Assembly: GCA_963737225.1 (NCBI GenBank)
Contig: CAVTSA010000004.1
Location: 735,833-799,832, forward strand
Origin: CAVTSA01 sp963737225
GTDB lineage: Bacteria; Chloroflexota; Dormibacteria; Dormibacterales; Dormibacteraceae
DNA length: 64,000 nt
Direction: 5' to 3'
The position numbers were made by a program, and so were the translations under genes. Of this stretch, positions 35,326-44,417 are shown piece by piece. The notes below the pieces were generated by a model. That model was not told the origin of the DNA. It ran no database searches and saw only the letters and a list, made by a program, of their open reading frames with translations. Positions within the stretch are counted from its first letter, which is position 1. Every line of letters starts with the position of its first letter.

Positions 35326-36606
35326 TCAGCGCGGACGTGGCGGCAGCTTCACCTGCCGCACCAGCACCGTCCCCACCACGAAGCAGACGATCGCGATCAC
35401 GAAGATTCCCCGATAGCCTCGGGCGCCCCCACCCAGACCGTCGATCAGAGCGCCGCCGACCAGCGGCACGATCGTCTGCGGCAGGGTGAAGGACGCGTGG
35501 AACAGGCCCATGTCCTTGCTCGCGTCGGCAGGGTCGGGCAGCGTGTCCACCGCCAGCGCCCAGTCGACCGCGTAGTAGAGCCCGTACCCGACGCCGAACA
35601 GACCGCCAAGCACCAGCACCAGCGGCACCGACTGGGGAAGGATCAGGACCACGAACGCGCCGACCACGACCTGCACTGCGCTCGAGGCATAGACGAACAC
35701 CTTGCGGCCCACGCGATCCGACATCGCCCCACCCAGATAGCCGAAGGGGGCGCCGCAGATGAAGACGACAAGTAGCCAGAGCCCGGTGAAGGCGCTCGCA
35801 TTGGGGATGTGGAGAACGGTCGAGAAGAAAGGAGAAAGGAAAAACGAGACGACGGCCACGCCTGCGGTCATGAAGAACCGGGTCGCCAGCACCCAGGCGA
35901 AACTGCCGGTCCACAGCGGGGCGAAGAACTCGGCCACGGTGCGCCGGCGGCGGGGCGCCATCGGCACCAGGCCCTCGCCCCATGCAGCCCAGATCACGGG
36001 CACGAAGGCGAGCACGATGACCGGCGCGATCACCGCGTACGCGAGGGTCACATGCCCGGTCAGCGCGACCACGGTGGCGACCACGACGCCCAGGATTCCC
36101 CCCAGGTTGTAGGCCGCGCCGAGGAGGCCGGACGCCTGCCCCACCTCGCTTTCGGGCACCACGTCCGGAATCAGCCCCGCGTAGGCGGCGGTGGTGCCGC
36201 CGTTGAAGAGCTGGATCACCAGGTAACCCACCAAAAGCGCGGCGAAGCTGGACGCGGTGCCCATGATGAGGAGCCCGACCAGGTTCCCCGCCAGTCCGAC
36301 CACGATGATCGGTCGCCGCCTCCCGAAGGGGGTGGTCAAGCGGTCGGACAGGGACCCCACCAGGGGCGGCACCGTGACGGCGAGGACCCCGCCGGAGGCG
36401 GCCACCACTCCGATGCCGATCGCGACGTGGGAGGCCGGGACCAGCGCCGTCACCTGCGCCTGAAGGAGAATGAAGGAGATCGGGAGCCAGTGGAAGTTCA
36501 GCCCGAACCAGCCGCAGGCCAGGGCCACCTGGCGCCCCCGACCGATGCGCGGTCGGGTCCCTGCCGGGGGCTGCGCTACGAGATCGTCCACGCTTGCCGA
36601 CCCCAC
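35326..36606 (-). CDS. MFS transporter
   Basis: 426 residues with twelve hydrophobic spans. MFS loop 2-3 motif GSLSDRLTTPFGRRRP and its second-half counterpart GGAMSDRVGRKVFVYASS. GLYYAVDWALAVDTLP resembles the sugar/GPH-like or maltose-permease-like branch. The substrate cannot be assigned. Its 5' end overlaps the flavin reductase gene by 31 bases. Confidence 0.85.
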   Translation of the reverse strand: MGSASVDDLVAQPPAGTRPRIGRGRQVALACGWFGLNFHWLPISFILLQAQVTALVPASHVAIGIGVVAASGGVLAVTVPPLVGSLSDRLTTPFGRRRPIIVVGLAGNLVGLLIMGTASSFAALLVGYLVIQLFNGGTTAAYAGLIPDVVPESEVGQASGLLGAAYNLGGILGVVVATVVALTGHVTLAYAVIAPVIVLAFVPVIWAAWGEGLVPMAPRRRRTVAEFFAPLWTGSFAWVLATRFFMTAGVAVVSFFLSPFFSTVLHIPNASAFTGLWLLVVFICGAPFGYLGGAMSDRVGRKVFVYASSAVQVVVGAFVVLILPQSVPLVLVLGGLFGVGYGLYYAVDWALAVDTLPDPADASKDMGLFHASFTLPQTIVPLVGGALIDGLGGGARGYRGIFVIAIVCFVVGTVLVRQVKLPPRPR

Positions 36607-37055
36607 CAGAGCAGAGGATCACCGGAGCCGATGCCCAACTCCAGCACGCGGCCCACGAACAGCGCGTGGTCCGACACTTGGTGCCGCTCCTCCAATGCGC
36701 AATCGAACCAGGCCAGCGCGCCGCGCAACACGGGCCGGCCGCCGCTGGTCAGTGTGTGCGGGATTGTATCCCAGCGTGGCGGCGCCGGGGGCGCGGTGCC
36801 GGCGAAGCGCTCGGCCAGGAACTCCTGTTCCCGCGCCAGCAGCGAGACGGAGAATCCGCGCGTGCGCTCGATGACCTCCGCCGTCGTCGTCAGCCCGTCC
36901 AGGCTGACCAGCAGCGTGGGCGGATCCAGCGACACCGGTATCAGGCTGGTGGCGGTCAGACCGCGGTACACTGCGCCGTCGGTCGAGGCCACGACAGAGA
37001 CCGCGGCCGCGTGTCGGGACAACGCCTCTCTCAACTCTTCGCGCGAGGGAGGCAT
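36576..37055 (-). CDS. Flavin reductase family protein
   Basis: 159 residues, the FMN-binding split-barrel flavin reductase domain: LSRHAAAVSVVASTDGAVYR, GLTATSLIPVSLDPPTLLV, RGFSVSLLAREQEFLAERFA and a closing RVLELGIGSGDPLLWWG. It supplies reduced flavin to a two-component monooxygenase or acts as a ferric/flavin reductase. No monooxygenase partner is adjacent; overlap with the MFS gene suggests a shared transcript. Confidence 0.88.
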   Translation of the reverse strand: MPPSREELREALSRHAAAVSVVASTDGAVYRGLTATSLIPVSLDPPTLLVSLDGLTTTAEVIERTRGFSVSLLAREQEFLAERFAGTAPPAPPRWDTIPHTLTSGGRPVLRGALAWFDCALEERHQVSDHALFVGRVLELGIGSGDPLLWWGRQAWTIS

Positions 37056-37085
37056 CTTCGGGAGCTATTAGTATCAGGCCAAATG

Positions 37086-37159
<74 letters not shown>

Positions 37160-37194
37160 ACCGCTCAACGCGCGCCAGGTGGAGGTTGCCCGGC

Positions 37195-38514
37195 ATGGGT
37201 GTGACCCCGGTCAAGATGCCGCAGCTCGGGGAGTCGGTGACCGAGGGCACGGTCGATCGATGGCTCAAGCACGAGGGCGACTACGTGCGCCGCGACGAGC
37301 CTCTGGTCGAGGTCGTCACCGACAAGGTCAACGCCGAGGTACCTTCCCCGTTCGAGGGCACGCTGCGCACGATCGACATCCAGGAGGGAACGACGGTCCC
37401 GATCGGTGCCACGATCGCGCAGATGGAGGTGGAGGGGCTGGGCATCCCGAGCACTCCGGTCGTGGAACGCCCCCGGCCTCAGCCTGCCCGGGCCGAACCG
37501 GTGCCGGCGCCGTCACGTGAGGGGGTCGCAACGGCAACCGTCGCCTCAGGCATCGCCCCGGAGGCGGGGGCGGCACAGAACGGGCCCCGCCCGCGTTGGA
37601 GCCCCGCCGTCCGCCGCCTGGCGGAGGAGCACGACCTCGACCTGACGCGGATCGCGGGCAGCGGTCACAACGGACGCGTGACGCGCGACGACGTGCTGGC
37701 GGTGATCGCTGCCGGCACCGGCTCCGCCACCTCGGCCCCTCCGCCCGCTCCCGTACCGGCGCCACCGGAGCCGGCGGTGGCCCGGGAGCCGGCGGCGGTC
37801 CGGGAACCGGGTGAGCGAGAGGAGCTGCTCCGCCACAACACGATGCGGCGCTCGATCGCCCAGCGGATGGTCCACTCAGTGGTCACCGCGCCTCAGGCCT
37901 GGACCGTGGTCGAGGTCGACATGACAGCGATCGTGCGCTATCGCCAGTCGCAGCGCGCGTCCTTCCGCGAGCGGCACGGCGTCTCCCTCACCTACCTGCC
38001 GTTCGTGGTCCAGGCCCTCAGCGAGTCGCTGCAATCGAACCCGCTGCTCAACGCGGAGTGGACCGACGACGCGGTCCTGGTCAAGCACTACCTGAACCTC
38101 GGCATCGCGGTGGCGATCGAGGGAGGCCTCATCGTCCCTGTCATCCGGGACGCGGACCGGTTGGGGCTCACCGACCTGGCCCTGGCGATCGCCGACCTCG
38201 CCACCCGCGCCCGGACCAAGAAGCTCCGGCCCGAGGAGGTGCGCGACGGCACGTTCACCCTCAACAACACCGGCGCCAACGGCTCGGTGCTCTCCCGCCC
38301 GATCCTCAACGAACCGCAGACCGGCATCCTGACCACGGAGGCGGTGGTGAAGCGTCCGGTGGTCGTGGAAGGGGACGCGATCGCGGTCCGGGACATGATG
38401 AATCTCTGCCTCACCTTTGATCACCGGGTGATCGACGGCGGCGCGGCCGGGGACTTCATGAATGACATGAAGGCGCGCCTCGAGCGGTGGACCCCGGCTG
38501 ACATCAGGCTCTGA
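37195..38514 (+). CDS. 2-oxoacid dehydrogenase E2 component (dihydrolipoyl acyltransferase)
   Basis: 439 residues; ATG at 37195 with GGTGGAGG upstream. Lipoyl domain at residues 1-78 with the lipoylated Lys in VVTDKVNAEVP; a Pro/Ala-rich linker; a peripheral-subunit-binding domain (WSPAVRRLAEEHDLDLTRIA, GSGHNGRVTRDDV) at about 125-165; and the catalytic acyltransferase domain with the active-site motif FDHRVIDGG. It forms the core of a pyruvate, oxoglutarate or branched-chain complex. No E1/E3 genes are adjacent, so the substrate is open. Confidence 0.93.
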   Translation: MGVTPVKMPQLGESVTEGTVDRWLKHEGDYVRRDEPLVEVVTDKVNAEVPSPFEGTLRTIDIQEGTTVPIGATIAQMEVEGLGIPSTPVVERPRPQPARAEPVPAPSREGVATATVASGIAPEAGAAQNGPRPRWSPAVRRLAEEHDLDLTRIAGSGHNGRVTRDDVLAVIAAGTGSATSAPPPAPVPAPPEPAVAREPAAVREPGEREELLRHNTMRRSIAQRMVHSVVTAPQAWTVVEVDMTAIVRYRQSQRASFRERHGVSLTYLPFVVQALSESLQSNPLLNAEWTDDAVLVKHYLNLGIAVAIEGGLIVPVIRDADRLGLTDLALAIADLATRARTKKLRPEEVRDGTFTLNNTGANGSVLSRPILNEPQTGILTTEAVVKRPVVVEGDAIAVRDMMNLCLTFDHRVIDGGAAGDFMNDMKARLERWTPADIRL

Positions 38515-38539
38515 GGAAAGCCGCCGCGCCGGCCTCGAG

Positions 38540-39352
38540 ATGAGCATCTCCCCCCACCTGTCGGCCGTCGAGCTCCAGCAAGTGCTGGAGGCCGCGGGCG
38601 TCGGGTACTGGGAGTGGCTGCCGGAGCCGGACCTGCTCTGGGTGGACGAGCGCCTCGCGGGGTGGCTCGGCGCCCGACCCCCGAGCATGGCGGCCTACCG
38701 GGCGCTCACCCGCGACCGGCAGCATCGAGACGGCGCCGACTGCTACCGCGCCGGCCGGTTCTGGATCGAGGAACGCGGCGTGCGAACCGGGGACGGGCGG
38801 GTGTTCGGCGCCTGCCTCGACGTGACCGATCGCCGGCGCCGGGAGCGGGCTCTGAGCTGGGAGGCGCAGCACGACCGCCTGACCGGGCTGCTGTCCCGGC
38901 GGACGTTCGACCGGCTGCTGGAGCAGGCGCTGGCGACGGCGGCCGGCAAGGACACGTCCGTCAGCCTGCTGATGGTCGATCTCGACCGCTTCAAAGCGGT
39001 CAACGACCGGCTTGGCCACGCCTCCGGCGACCAGGTCCTGAGCACGATCGCGCAGCGCCTGCGGGCGGTCGTGCGGCGGACCGACCCGGTGGCGCGTTGG
39101 GGTGGCGACGAGTTCGCGCTCGTCCTGGAGACCGACGCGCGCGCACCGCGCGCGGGAGGCGTGGCACAGCGCCTGCTGGTCGCCTGCCGCCGGCCGGTGG
39201 TGCGCGACGCGGGCGCGATCGCGACCCACGCCAGCATCGGGCTGGCCGTGAGCCGGGTCGCCGAGGACGTGGCGTCCCTCGCTCGCCGTACCGATCACGC
39301 CCTTTACGCGGCCAAGAGGGCCGGCGGCGACCGGTGGTGTCTCGAGGGCTGA
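38540..39352 (+). CDS. PAS-like/GGDEF diguanylate cyclase
   Basis: 270 residues. The N-terminal 95 residues look like a PAS domain (VGYWEWLPEPDLLWVDERLA ... VTDRRRRERAL). The GGDEF domain begins HDRLTGLLSRRTFDRLL and has the intact active site RWGGDEF, so cyclic-di-GMP synthesis is likely. No inhibitory RxxD site precedes the motif (five residues upstream is VRRTDPVARWGG, giving R-x-x-D ambiguously). Cytoplasmic; no EAL partner is nearby. Confidence 0.9.
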   Translation: MSISPHLSAVELQQVLEAAGVGYWEWLPEPDLLWVDERLAGWLGARPPSMAAYRALTRDRQHRDGADCYRAGRFWIEERGVRTGDGRVFGACLDVTDRRRRERALSWEAQHDRLTGLLSRRTFDRLLEQALATAAGKDTSVSLLMVDLDRFKAVNDRLGHASGDQVLSTIAQRLRAVVRRTDPVARWGGDEFALVLETDARAPRAGGVAQRLLVACRRPVVRDAGAIATHASIGLAVSRVAEDVASLARRTDHALYAAKRAGGDRWCLEG

Positions 39353-39643
39353 TCACCCTGATCGGCCCCGGCCGGCGCGTCTCGAGCAGTCCCCGCCGGC
39401 CCCCGGGAAGTCCTGCCCGGGTAATGGCTCGTTCATGAAAGAGCGTTAGGCTCAGGGAAATCGCAGCCTGGGACGATCGGGGCAATTCCGTCGAGCAACG
39501 CCGAGGCCGAATGCGTTCTACTTATGGGACTGCGGCGGTGCTTGTACCAGAAATGGAGGAATAGTTCAACCCCCAGGCGGGTAGAACAAGCGATGGAGGG
39601 TTCGGCGGCGGTCGTTGGCCCGCCTCCGCTCCAGCGGCGTCCG

Positions 39644-39985
39644 ATGCCAAATGTGAACGTGAAGATGAACGAAATGCCCGAGAAGGATCAACAGCAACTG
39701 GTGACCCTCGACCGAGTGCTGCCCGAAGAGGAAGAGGTCGAGATTCTGCCCGACTTTCCAGCGGAGGTCGGCGGACGGACGGTCTGGGTGACCGCTGTCC
39801 TGTCGCGCACGGCGGTGATCGAGCCGTCCCCCGGCGAGCCCAAGGCGCTGGTAAACCGGCGCGACTGCCTGGTCAACCCCGAGCACATCCGGTACGGTGC
39901 GATCGCGGCGCGTGCCGCGGCAAAGCGCGGGCGCGAGGCGGCCCGGCGCAACCGGACCCGCTCGCCGCAGAACAACGCGGCCTGA
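39644..39985 (+). CDS. Small protein, paralogue of 40146-40433
   Basis: About 113 residues; the start is uncertain (ATG 39644, 39665 or 39674). The core GGRTVWVTAVLSRTAVIEPS ... KALVNRRDCLVNPEHIRYG aligns with the core of the next gene (VHIRAVLERTVVVEHADGER, VVRKDLCMVEESVVPF). The C-terminus is Arg-rich. An acidic stretch (PEEEEVEILPDFP) precedes the core. No known family was recognised. Confidence 0.55.
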   Translation: MPNVNVKMNEMPEKDQQQLVTLDRVLPEEEEVEILPDFPAEVGGRTVWVTAVLSRTAVIEPSPGEPKALVNRRDCLVNPEHIRYGAIAARAAAKRGREAARRNRTRSPQNNAA

Positions 39986-40145
39986 ACCGTCCGCGACCAC
40001 GGCGCCGGGCCTCAGGGTCGGGCGCCGTTTGTTTTGCACATCTGACGGATTCCTCCTAATCCCCGGAAAAGCCCCTGGTACGCTCAGAGGGTTGGCCTCG
40101 ATGGGGTGGGGCCGCACGCCGAGTTCACGGCTAGGGAGGTTCCGA

Positions 40146-40433
40146 ATGAGCAGCACCGCGGATTTGGTCCCGCTGGCCAGCATCACACCGCCTGCAGACC
40201 ACGAGGTCGGCGGCGGGTTCGATGGCCTGGTCAACGGTGAGAACGTCCATATTCGCGCGGTGCTGGAGCGCACCGTCGTCGTCGAACACGCCGACGGCGA
40301 GCGGAGCGTGGTTCGCAAGGATCTGTGCATGGTGGAGGAGTCCGTGGTGCCGTTCGTGCCCGGCAACCCAGCCACCGGCGTCGGCCCCAGGCAGTGGCGA
40401 CGCCTTCCCGGCAAGCCCCCACAGGCCCGCTGA
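40146..40433 (+). CDS. Small protein, paralogue of 39644-39985
   Basis: 95 residues with AGGGAGG six bases before ATG. The core NGENVHIRAVLERTVVVEHA then GERSVVRKDLCMVEE matches the preceding gene, with invariant A-V-L-x-R-T, V-x-E and a Cys. The Pro-rich tail (PFVPGNPATGVGPRQWRRLP) is distinct. Function unknown; the two sit 160 bases apart. Confidence 0.6.
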   Translation: MSSTADLVPLASITPPADHEVGGGFDGLVNGENVHIRAVLERTVVVEHADGERSVVRKDLCMVEESVVPFVPGNPATGVGPRQWRRLPGKPPQAR

Positions 40434-40532
40434 CCCCGCTTTTCTGAACCCCTGAGGGTCCACCTCGGGCGCAGCGGCCCCGGGGTTTGGCCCCGCGGTG
40501 CGGACAATCCGGGGTCCTCGAAGCCGCAGACC

Positions 40533-41210
40533 CTAGAGGCGCCAGTCGACGGGTGCCGTGCCCTGCTCCTCGAGCACCCGGTTCGCGCGGCTGAACGGCC
40601 GCGAACCGAAGAAGCCGGCGGCGGCGGACATCGGGCTGGGGTGCGCCGACTCGATCCGTGGCACGCGGGACCCCAGGAGCGGTGCCGCGTCCCGCGCGTC
40701 GCGACCCCAGAGGATCGCGACCAGCGGCGCCTGCCGACCCGCAAGCCCGCGAATCGCCTGCGCCGTCACCTCCTCCCAGCCCCGTCCCCGGTGTGACGCG
40801 GGCGCCCCCGGTCGGACCGTCAGCGACCGGTTGAGCAGGAGCACGCCCTGCTGCGACCAGGGAGTGAGATCCCCGTTGCGAGGCGGCGGGTGGCCGAGGT
40901 CGTCCTGGTACTCGCGAAAGATGTTGACCAGGCTCCTCGGGAGTGGCCACACGTCGGGAGCGACCGAGAACGCGAGGCCGACCGGGTGGCCAGGCGTCGG
41001 GTAGGGGTCCTGGCCCACGATCAGCACGCGGACGTCCTCGAACGGCTGCTGGAACGCACGCAGCACGTTCTGAGGGGCGGGCAGAAAGGTGCGGCCGGCA
41101 CGCAGCTCCTCGCGGAGGAACGCACCCATCTCGGCAATCCGGTCCTCGACCGGGGCCAACGCGCCGGCCCAGCCCGGGTCGACCGTCTCCTGGAGCGGGC
41201 GGGGGCTCAA
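40533..41210 (-). CDS. ung: Uracil-DNA glycosylase, family 1
   Basis: 225 residues. Catalytic water-activating motif VGQDPYPTPGHPVGLAFS, LLLNRSLTVRPG and the C-terminal HPSPMSAAAGFFG. It removes uracil from DNA. The start is a TTG overlapping the aceB stop (TTGA), giving a normal family length. Confidence 0.95.
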   Translation of the reverse strand: MSPRPLQETVDPGWAGALAPVEDRIAEMGAFLREELRAGRTFLPAPQNVLRAFQQPFEDVRVLIVGQDPYPTPGHPVGLAFSVAPDVWPLPRSLVNIFREYQDDLGHPPPRNGDLTPWSQQGVLLLNRSLTVRPGAPASHRGRGWEEVTAQAIRGLAGRQAPLVAILWGRDARDAAPLLGSRVPRIESAHPSPMSAAAGFFGSRPFSRANRVLEEQGTAPVDWRL

Positions 41211-42802
41211 TCCAGCAGGCGGTACGCGGGGATGGTGAGAAATGGGACGAAGTCGTCGGCCAGCGCCACCTGATCGAAGACGGCTCGGGCATCCGCGAAG
41301 CGCGACCGGGACCAGATCTCCTCTCCGTAGCCCCGCCGCAGCTTGGCCAGCTCCTCGTCCTCCAGCGTTCGGACCAGCTCTGGCGTGATCGGCCGGCCGT
41401 CGTCGAGCGTCGCTTCATGATGGACCCACTGCCAGATCTGCGTCCGCGAGATCTCCGCCGTGGCCGCGTCTTCCATCAGATTGTTGATGGCGGCGGCGCC
41501 GTTGCCCCGAAGCCAGCTCTCCAGGTACTGGATTCCAACCGAGACGTCGGTCCGGAGTCCGGCCTCGGTGATCCGGCCGCCGGGCACCTCGGGGGCGGTG
41601 AGCTGCGCCGCCTCCGAGTGAACCTCGTCGCGCTTGCGATCGATCTGATTGGGCCGGTCGCCGAGCACCGCGTCGAATGCGGTCATCGCCGTCGCCACCA
41701 GGTCGGGGTGGGCGACCCAGGTCCCGTCGAAACCGTCCGCCGCCTCGCGCTCCTTGTCGGCGCGCACCTGCTCCAGGGCGATCCGGTTGACCTCGGGGTC
41801 ACGGCGGGAGGGGATGAAGGCCGCCATCCCCCCCATCGCGAACGTGCCGCGCCGGTGGCAGGTCTTGACCAGGAGCTCGGTGTAGGCACGCATGAAGGGG
41901 ACCGTCATGGTGACCTGCGCACGGTCGGGGAGGAGCTTGTCGGAGCGGTCACGGAACGTCTTGATGAAGCTGAACATGTAGTCCCAGCGGCCCGCGTTGA
42001 GTCCGATCGAGTGGTCCCGCAGCGCGTACAGGATCTCATCCATCTGGAACGCGGCCCAGATGGTCTCGATCAGAACCGTGGCCCGCAAGGTGCCGGTCCG
42101 CAGGCCGAGGCGCGTCTCGGCATGCGCGAACACCTGGTCCCAGAACCCGGCCTCAAGGTGGGACTCCAGCTTGGGGAGGTAGAAATAGGTGCCGAGGCCC
42201 TTCTCCCGCCTGCGCTCGGCGTTGTGGAAGACGTACAGCCCGAAGTCGAAGAGGCCGCCCGCGACAGGCACGCCGTCGACCAGGAGGTGCTTCTCGTCGA
42301 GGTGCCAGCCCCGCGGACGGACCAGGAGGTAGGCGGTCTCAGGGTTCAGTCGGTAGACGCGTCCGTCCGGGTTGTTGAACGTGATCGTGCCCTCGATGGC
42401 GTCGATCAGGTTGACGTGCCCGTCGAGATTGTTGGCCCAGCTCGGAGAGTTGGCGTCCTCGAAGTCAGCCATGAAGACCCTGGCGCCGGAGTTGAGCGCG
42501 TTGATCACCATCTTGCGCTCGACCGGACCCGTGATCTCGACACGGCGGTCCAGGAGGTCGGCCGGCGGGGCCGCGGTCTGCCAGCTGCCCTCGCGAATCT
42601 CCCGGGTATCGGGAAGGAAGTCCAGCCCGCCCCCTTCCGAGATCCGGCGCTGGCGATCCTGACGCAGCCGGAGAAGCTCCTGCCGGCGCGGTTCGAAGGT
42701 GCGGTGGAGGTCGGCTACGAAGTCGAGCGCCTCCGCGCTCAGGATCTGATGCTGGCGGCCCTCCACCGGACCTCTGACGTCGATTCCCTGGGTGGTCGCC
42801 AT
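41207..42802 (-). CDS. aceB: Malate synthase A
   Basis: 531 residues, the AceB length. Motifs include DFEDANSPSWANNLDGHVNL, RPRGWHLDEKHLLVDG, GTYFYLPKLESHLEAGFW and the C-terminal region LESWLRGNGAAAINNLMEDA. It condenses glyoxylate and acetyl-CoA to malate in the glyoxylate cycle. Isocitrate lyase is not in the window. The long inverted repeat at 42861-42918 lies in its promoter region. Confidence 0.95.
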   Translation of the reverse strand: MATTQGIDVRGPVEGRQHQILSAEALDFVADLHRTFEPRRQELLRLRQDRQRRISEGGGLDFLPDTREIREGSWQTAAPPADLLDRRVEITGPVERKMVINALNSGARVFMADFEDANSPSWANNLDGHVNLIDAIEGTITFNNPDGRVYRLNPETAYLLVRPRGWHLDEKHLLVDGVPVAGGLFDFGLYVFHNAERRREKGLGTYFYLPKLESHLEAGFWDQVFAHAETRLGLRTGTLRATVLIETIWAAFQMDEILYALRDHSIGLNAGRWDYMFSFIKTFRDRSDKLLPDRAQVTMTVPFMRAYTELLVKTCHRRGTFAMGGMAAFIPSRRDPEVNRIALEQVRADKEREAADGFDGTWVAHPDLVATAMTAFDAVLGDRPNQIDRKRDEVHSEAAQLTAPEVPGGRITEAGLRTDVSVGIQYLESWLRGNGAAAINNLMEDAATAEISRTQIWQWVHHEATLDDGRPITPELVRTLEDEELAKLRRGYGEEIWSRSRFADARAVFDQVALADDFVPFLTIPAYRLLD

Positions 42803-42860
42803 TTCGCGAGGTTACTGGTTCTCCGGTTGAGGGTGCCTCGGGCCGGCGCGGCCTGGAGTC

Positions 42861-42918
42861 CGTTTCTGCACAACCCGTCGCAAACCGGCGCTCCGAGGGG
42901 TCGGATTGTGCAGAAACG
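42861..42918. promoter_or_regulatory. 13-bp perfect inverted repeat upstream of aceB and tRNA-Val
   Basis: CGTTTCTGCACAA (42861-42873) and TTGTGCAGAAACG (42906-42918) are exact reverse complements, 32 bases apart. They lie 59 bases before the aceB start and 43 bases before tRNA-Val. Candidate two-site operator or DNA-looping element. Confidence 0.6.
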
Positions 42919-42960
42919 GCCCCTTTCCGGCCTACCCGTACACTGCAGAGCCGGCCTGGG

Positions 42961-43037
42961 GGGCGGTTAGCTCAGACGGTCAGAGCGCCTGGTTTACACC
43001 CAGGAGGTCGCAGGTTCGATCCCCGCACCGCCCACCA
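42961..43037 (+). tRNA. tRNA-Val (anticodon TAC)
   Basis: 77 bases with CCA. Acceptor GGGCGGT/ACCGCCC, anticodon stem CCTGG with loop TTTACAC, T-loop GTTCGATCC. Confidence 0.95.
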
Positions 43038-43061
43038 CCTGATCATGCCGACCCGCTGTGG

Positions 43062-43745
43062 CTACGAGCGGACCCTGCCCACGTAGTCGATGCGCCCGGC
43101 GCGGATCGTACCGGCCTCGATCGCCGCTTGCTCGTCGCCTTCGGTGATGTCGTGGAGGTGAGGGAAGAAGTAGGGGCCGGCATCGCAGCGCACGCGGTCG
43201 AAGCGCGCATCGAGCTCATGCAGAAGCGTTCTCGGGGAATGAAGCCCGGCTGCCGAGACCCAGCCCTCGAAATAGACATTCCACGGCTGCCCCGACGTCA
43301 GCCATCCCTCCCGGTGATGGGTAAGCCAACCATGTTCCGCCGAGGCTTCCAGCCGTTCGAAGCACCACCGCGCGGTGGCCTCGTCGAAGTGCTCCCAGTC
43401 CCACTCCACCACGATCATCACGCCGTCCGCCGTCAAGCGCCGCGCGACCTCGTCCAGGGTCCGCCCGGGATCCTCCACGTGATGCAGCGAGGTGGACGCC
43501 ACCACGGCTTGGGGACGTTGTGACAGCCGGACCTCATCGAAGGTCACCCGGTGATATTCGGATCCTTCGGGCGCCTGGGGATCCACTCCGACCGCGTCGT
43601 AGCCCTCGGCGCGCAGCATCGGGACGAAGCCACCCAGCCGGCCGCACCCGAGGTCGACCACCGCCGCCGGCGGCCCGGGGAGGGCCTCCTGGATCTTGGG
43701 CCACATGGAAGCCAGCCATCGCTCCTCGGGAGTCACGTTCTGCAC
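43062..43745 (-). CDS. Class I SAM-dependent methyltransferase
   Basis: 227 residues. SAM motif I AAVVDLGCGRLGGFVPML, then YDAVGVDPQAPEG, and STSLHHVEDPGRTLDEVARR typical of methyltransferase 11/25 families. The substrate is unknown. It starts just upstream of the two-component system but is separated from it by 21 bases, on the same strand, so it may be co-transcribed. Confidence 0.83.
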   Translation of the reverse strand: MQNVTPEERWLASMWPKIQEALPGPPAAVVDLGCGRLGGFVPMLRAEGYDAVGVDPQAPEGSEYHRVTFDEVRLSQRPQAVVASTSLHHVEDPGRTLDEVARRLTADGVMIVVEWDWEHFDEATARWCFERLEASAEHGWLTHHREGWLTSGQPWNVYFEGWVSAAGLHSPRTLLHELDARFDRVRCDAGPYFFPHLHDITEGDEQAAIEAGTIRAGRIDYVGRVRS

Positions 43746-43766
43746 CCTGCGAACGCTAGGCGCTCG

Positions 43767-44417
43767 TCACGGCTTGCCCTCGAGATACGTCAACACCGCC
43801 CGGACGCGCCGGTTGGTGTCGGCGTCCTCGTCGAGGCCCAACTTGGAGAAGATCGCCGTCGTGTACTTGCTGATCGCCCCCTCGGAGAGGAAGAGGTGCT
43901 GGGCGATGGCGGCATTCGACAGCCCCTCGGCCATCAGAGCCAGCACGGAGCTCTCGCGTTCGGTCAGGTCCGTCAGCGGGTTCCTGCGCTGTGCCCGCCC
44001 CAGCAGCTGGGCGACCACGGTCGGGTCGAGCGCGGTCCCGCCGCCGGCGACGCGCTCCAGGGCGTCCATGAACTGCTCGGCATCGAAGACGCGATCCTTG
44101 AGCTGGTAGCCAACCCCGCCCTCACCGTCGGCGAGCAGCTCCCGCGCGTACAGCTGCTCCACGTGCTGGGAGAGGATCAACACCGGCAGACCGGGCACCT
44201 GCCGCCGCGCCCCGAGCGCGGCCTGCAAGCCTTCGTCCGAGTTGGTCGGTGGCATCCGGACGTCGACGATCGCCACGTCCGGTCGCTCCTGCAGAAGCGC
44301 CTCCAACGTCGCCGGCCCGGTGCCCACCGCCGCCACCACCCGGTGGCCGTACGCCTCGACAAGGCGGACCAGCCCGTCCCGGAGCAGGAACAGGTCCTCG
44401 GCTACGACAACGCGCAC
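43767..44417 (-). CDS. NarL/LuxR-type response regulator
   Basis: 216 residues. Receiver domain with acidic pair in VVVAEDLFLLRDG and phospho-acceptor Asp in VAIVDVRMPP; C-terminal LuxR helix-turn-helix (LTDLTERESSVLALMAEGLS, NAAIAQHLFLSEGAISKYTT). It pairs with the kinase gene, which it overlaps by 16 bases. Confidence 0.94.
   Translation of the reverse strand: MRVVVAEDLFLLRDGLVRLVEAYGHRVVAAVGTGPATLEALLQERPDVAIVDVRMPPTNSDEGLQAALGARRQVPGLPVLILSQHVEQLYARELLADGEGGVGYQLKDRVFDAEQFMDALERVAGGGTALDPTVVAQLLGRAQRRNPLTDLTERESSVLALMAEGLSNAAIAQHLFLSEGAISKYTTAIFSKLGLDEDADTNRRVRAVLTYLEGKP

Noticed and set aside
40943..42970. Plus-strand open frame of 675 codons across ung and aceB
   Set aside because: Antisense to two well-supported enzymes.
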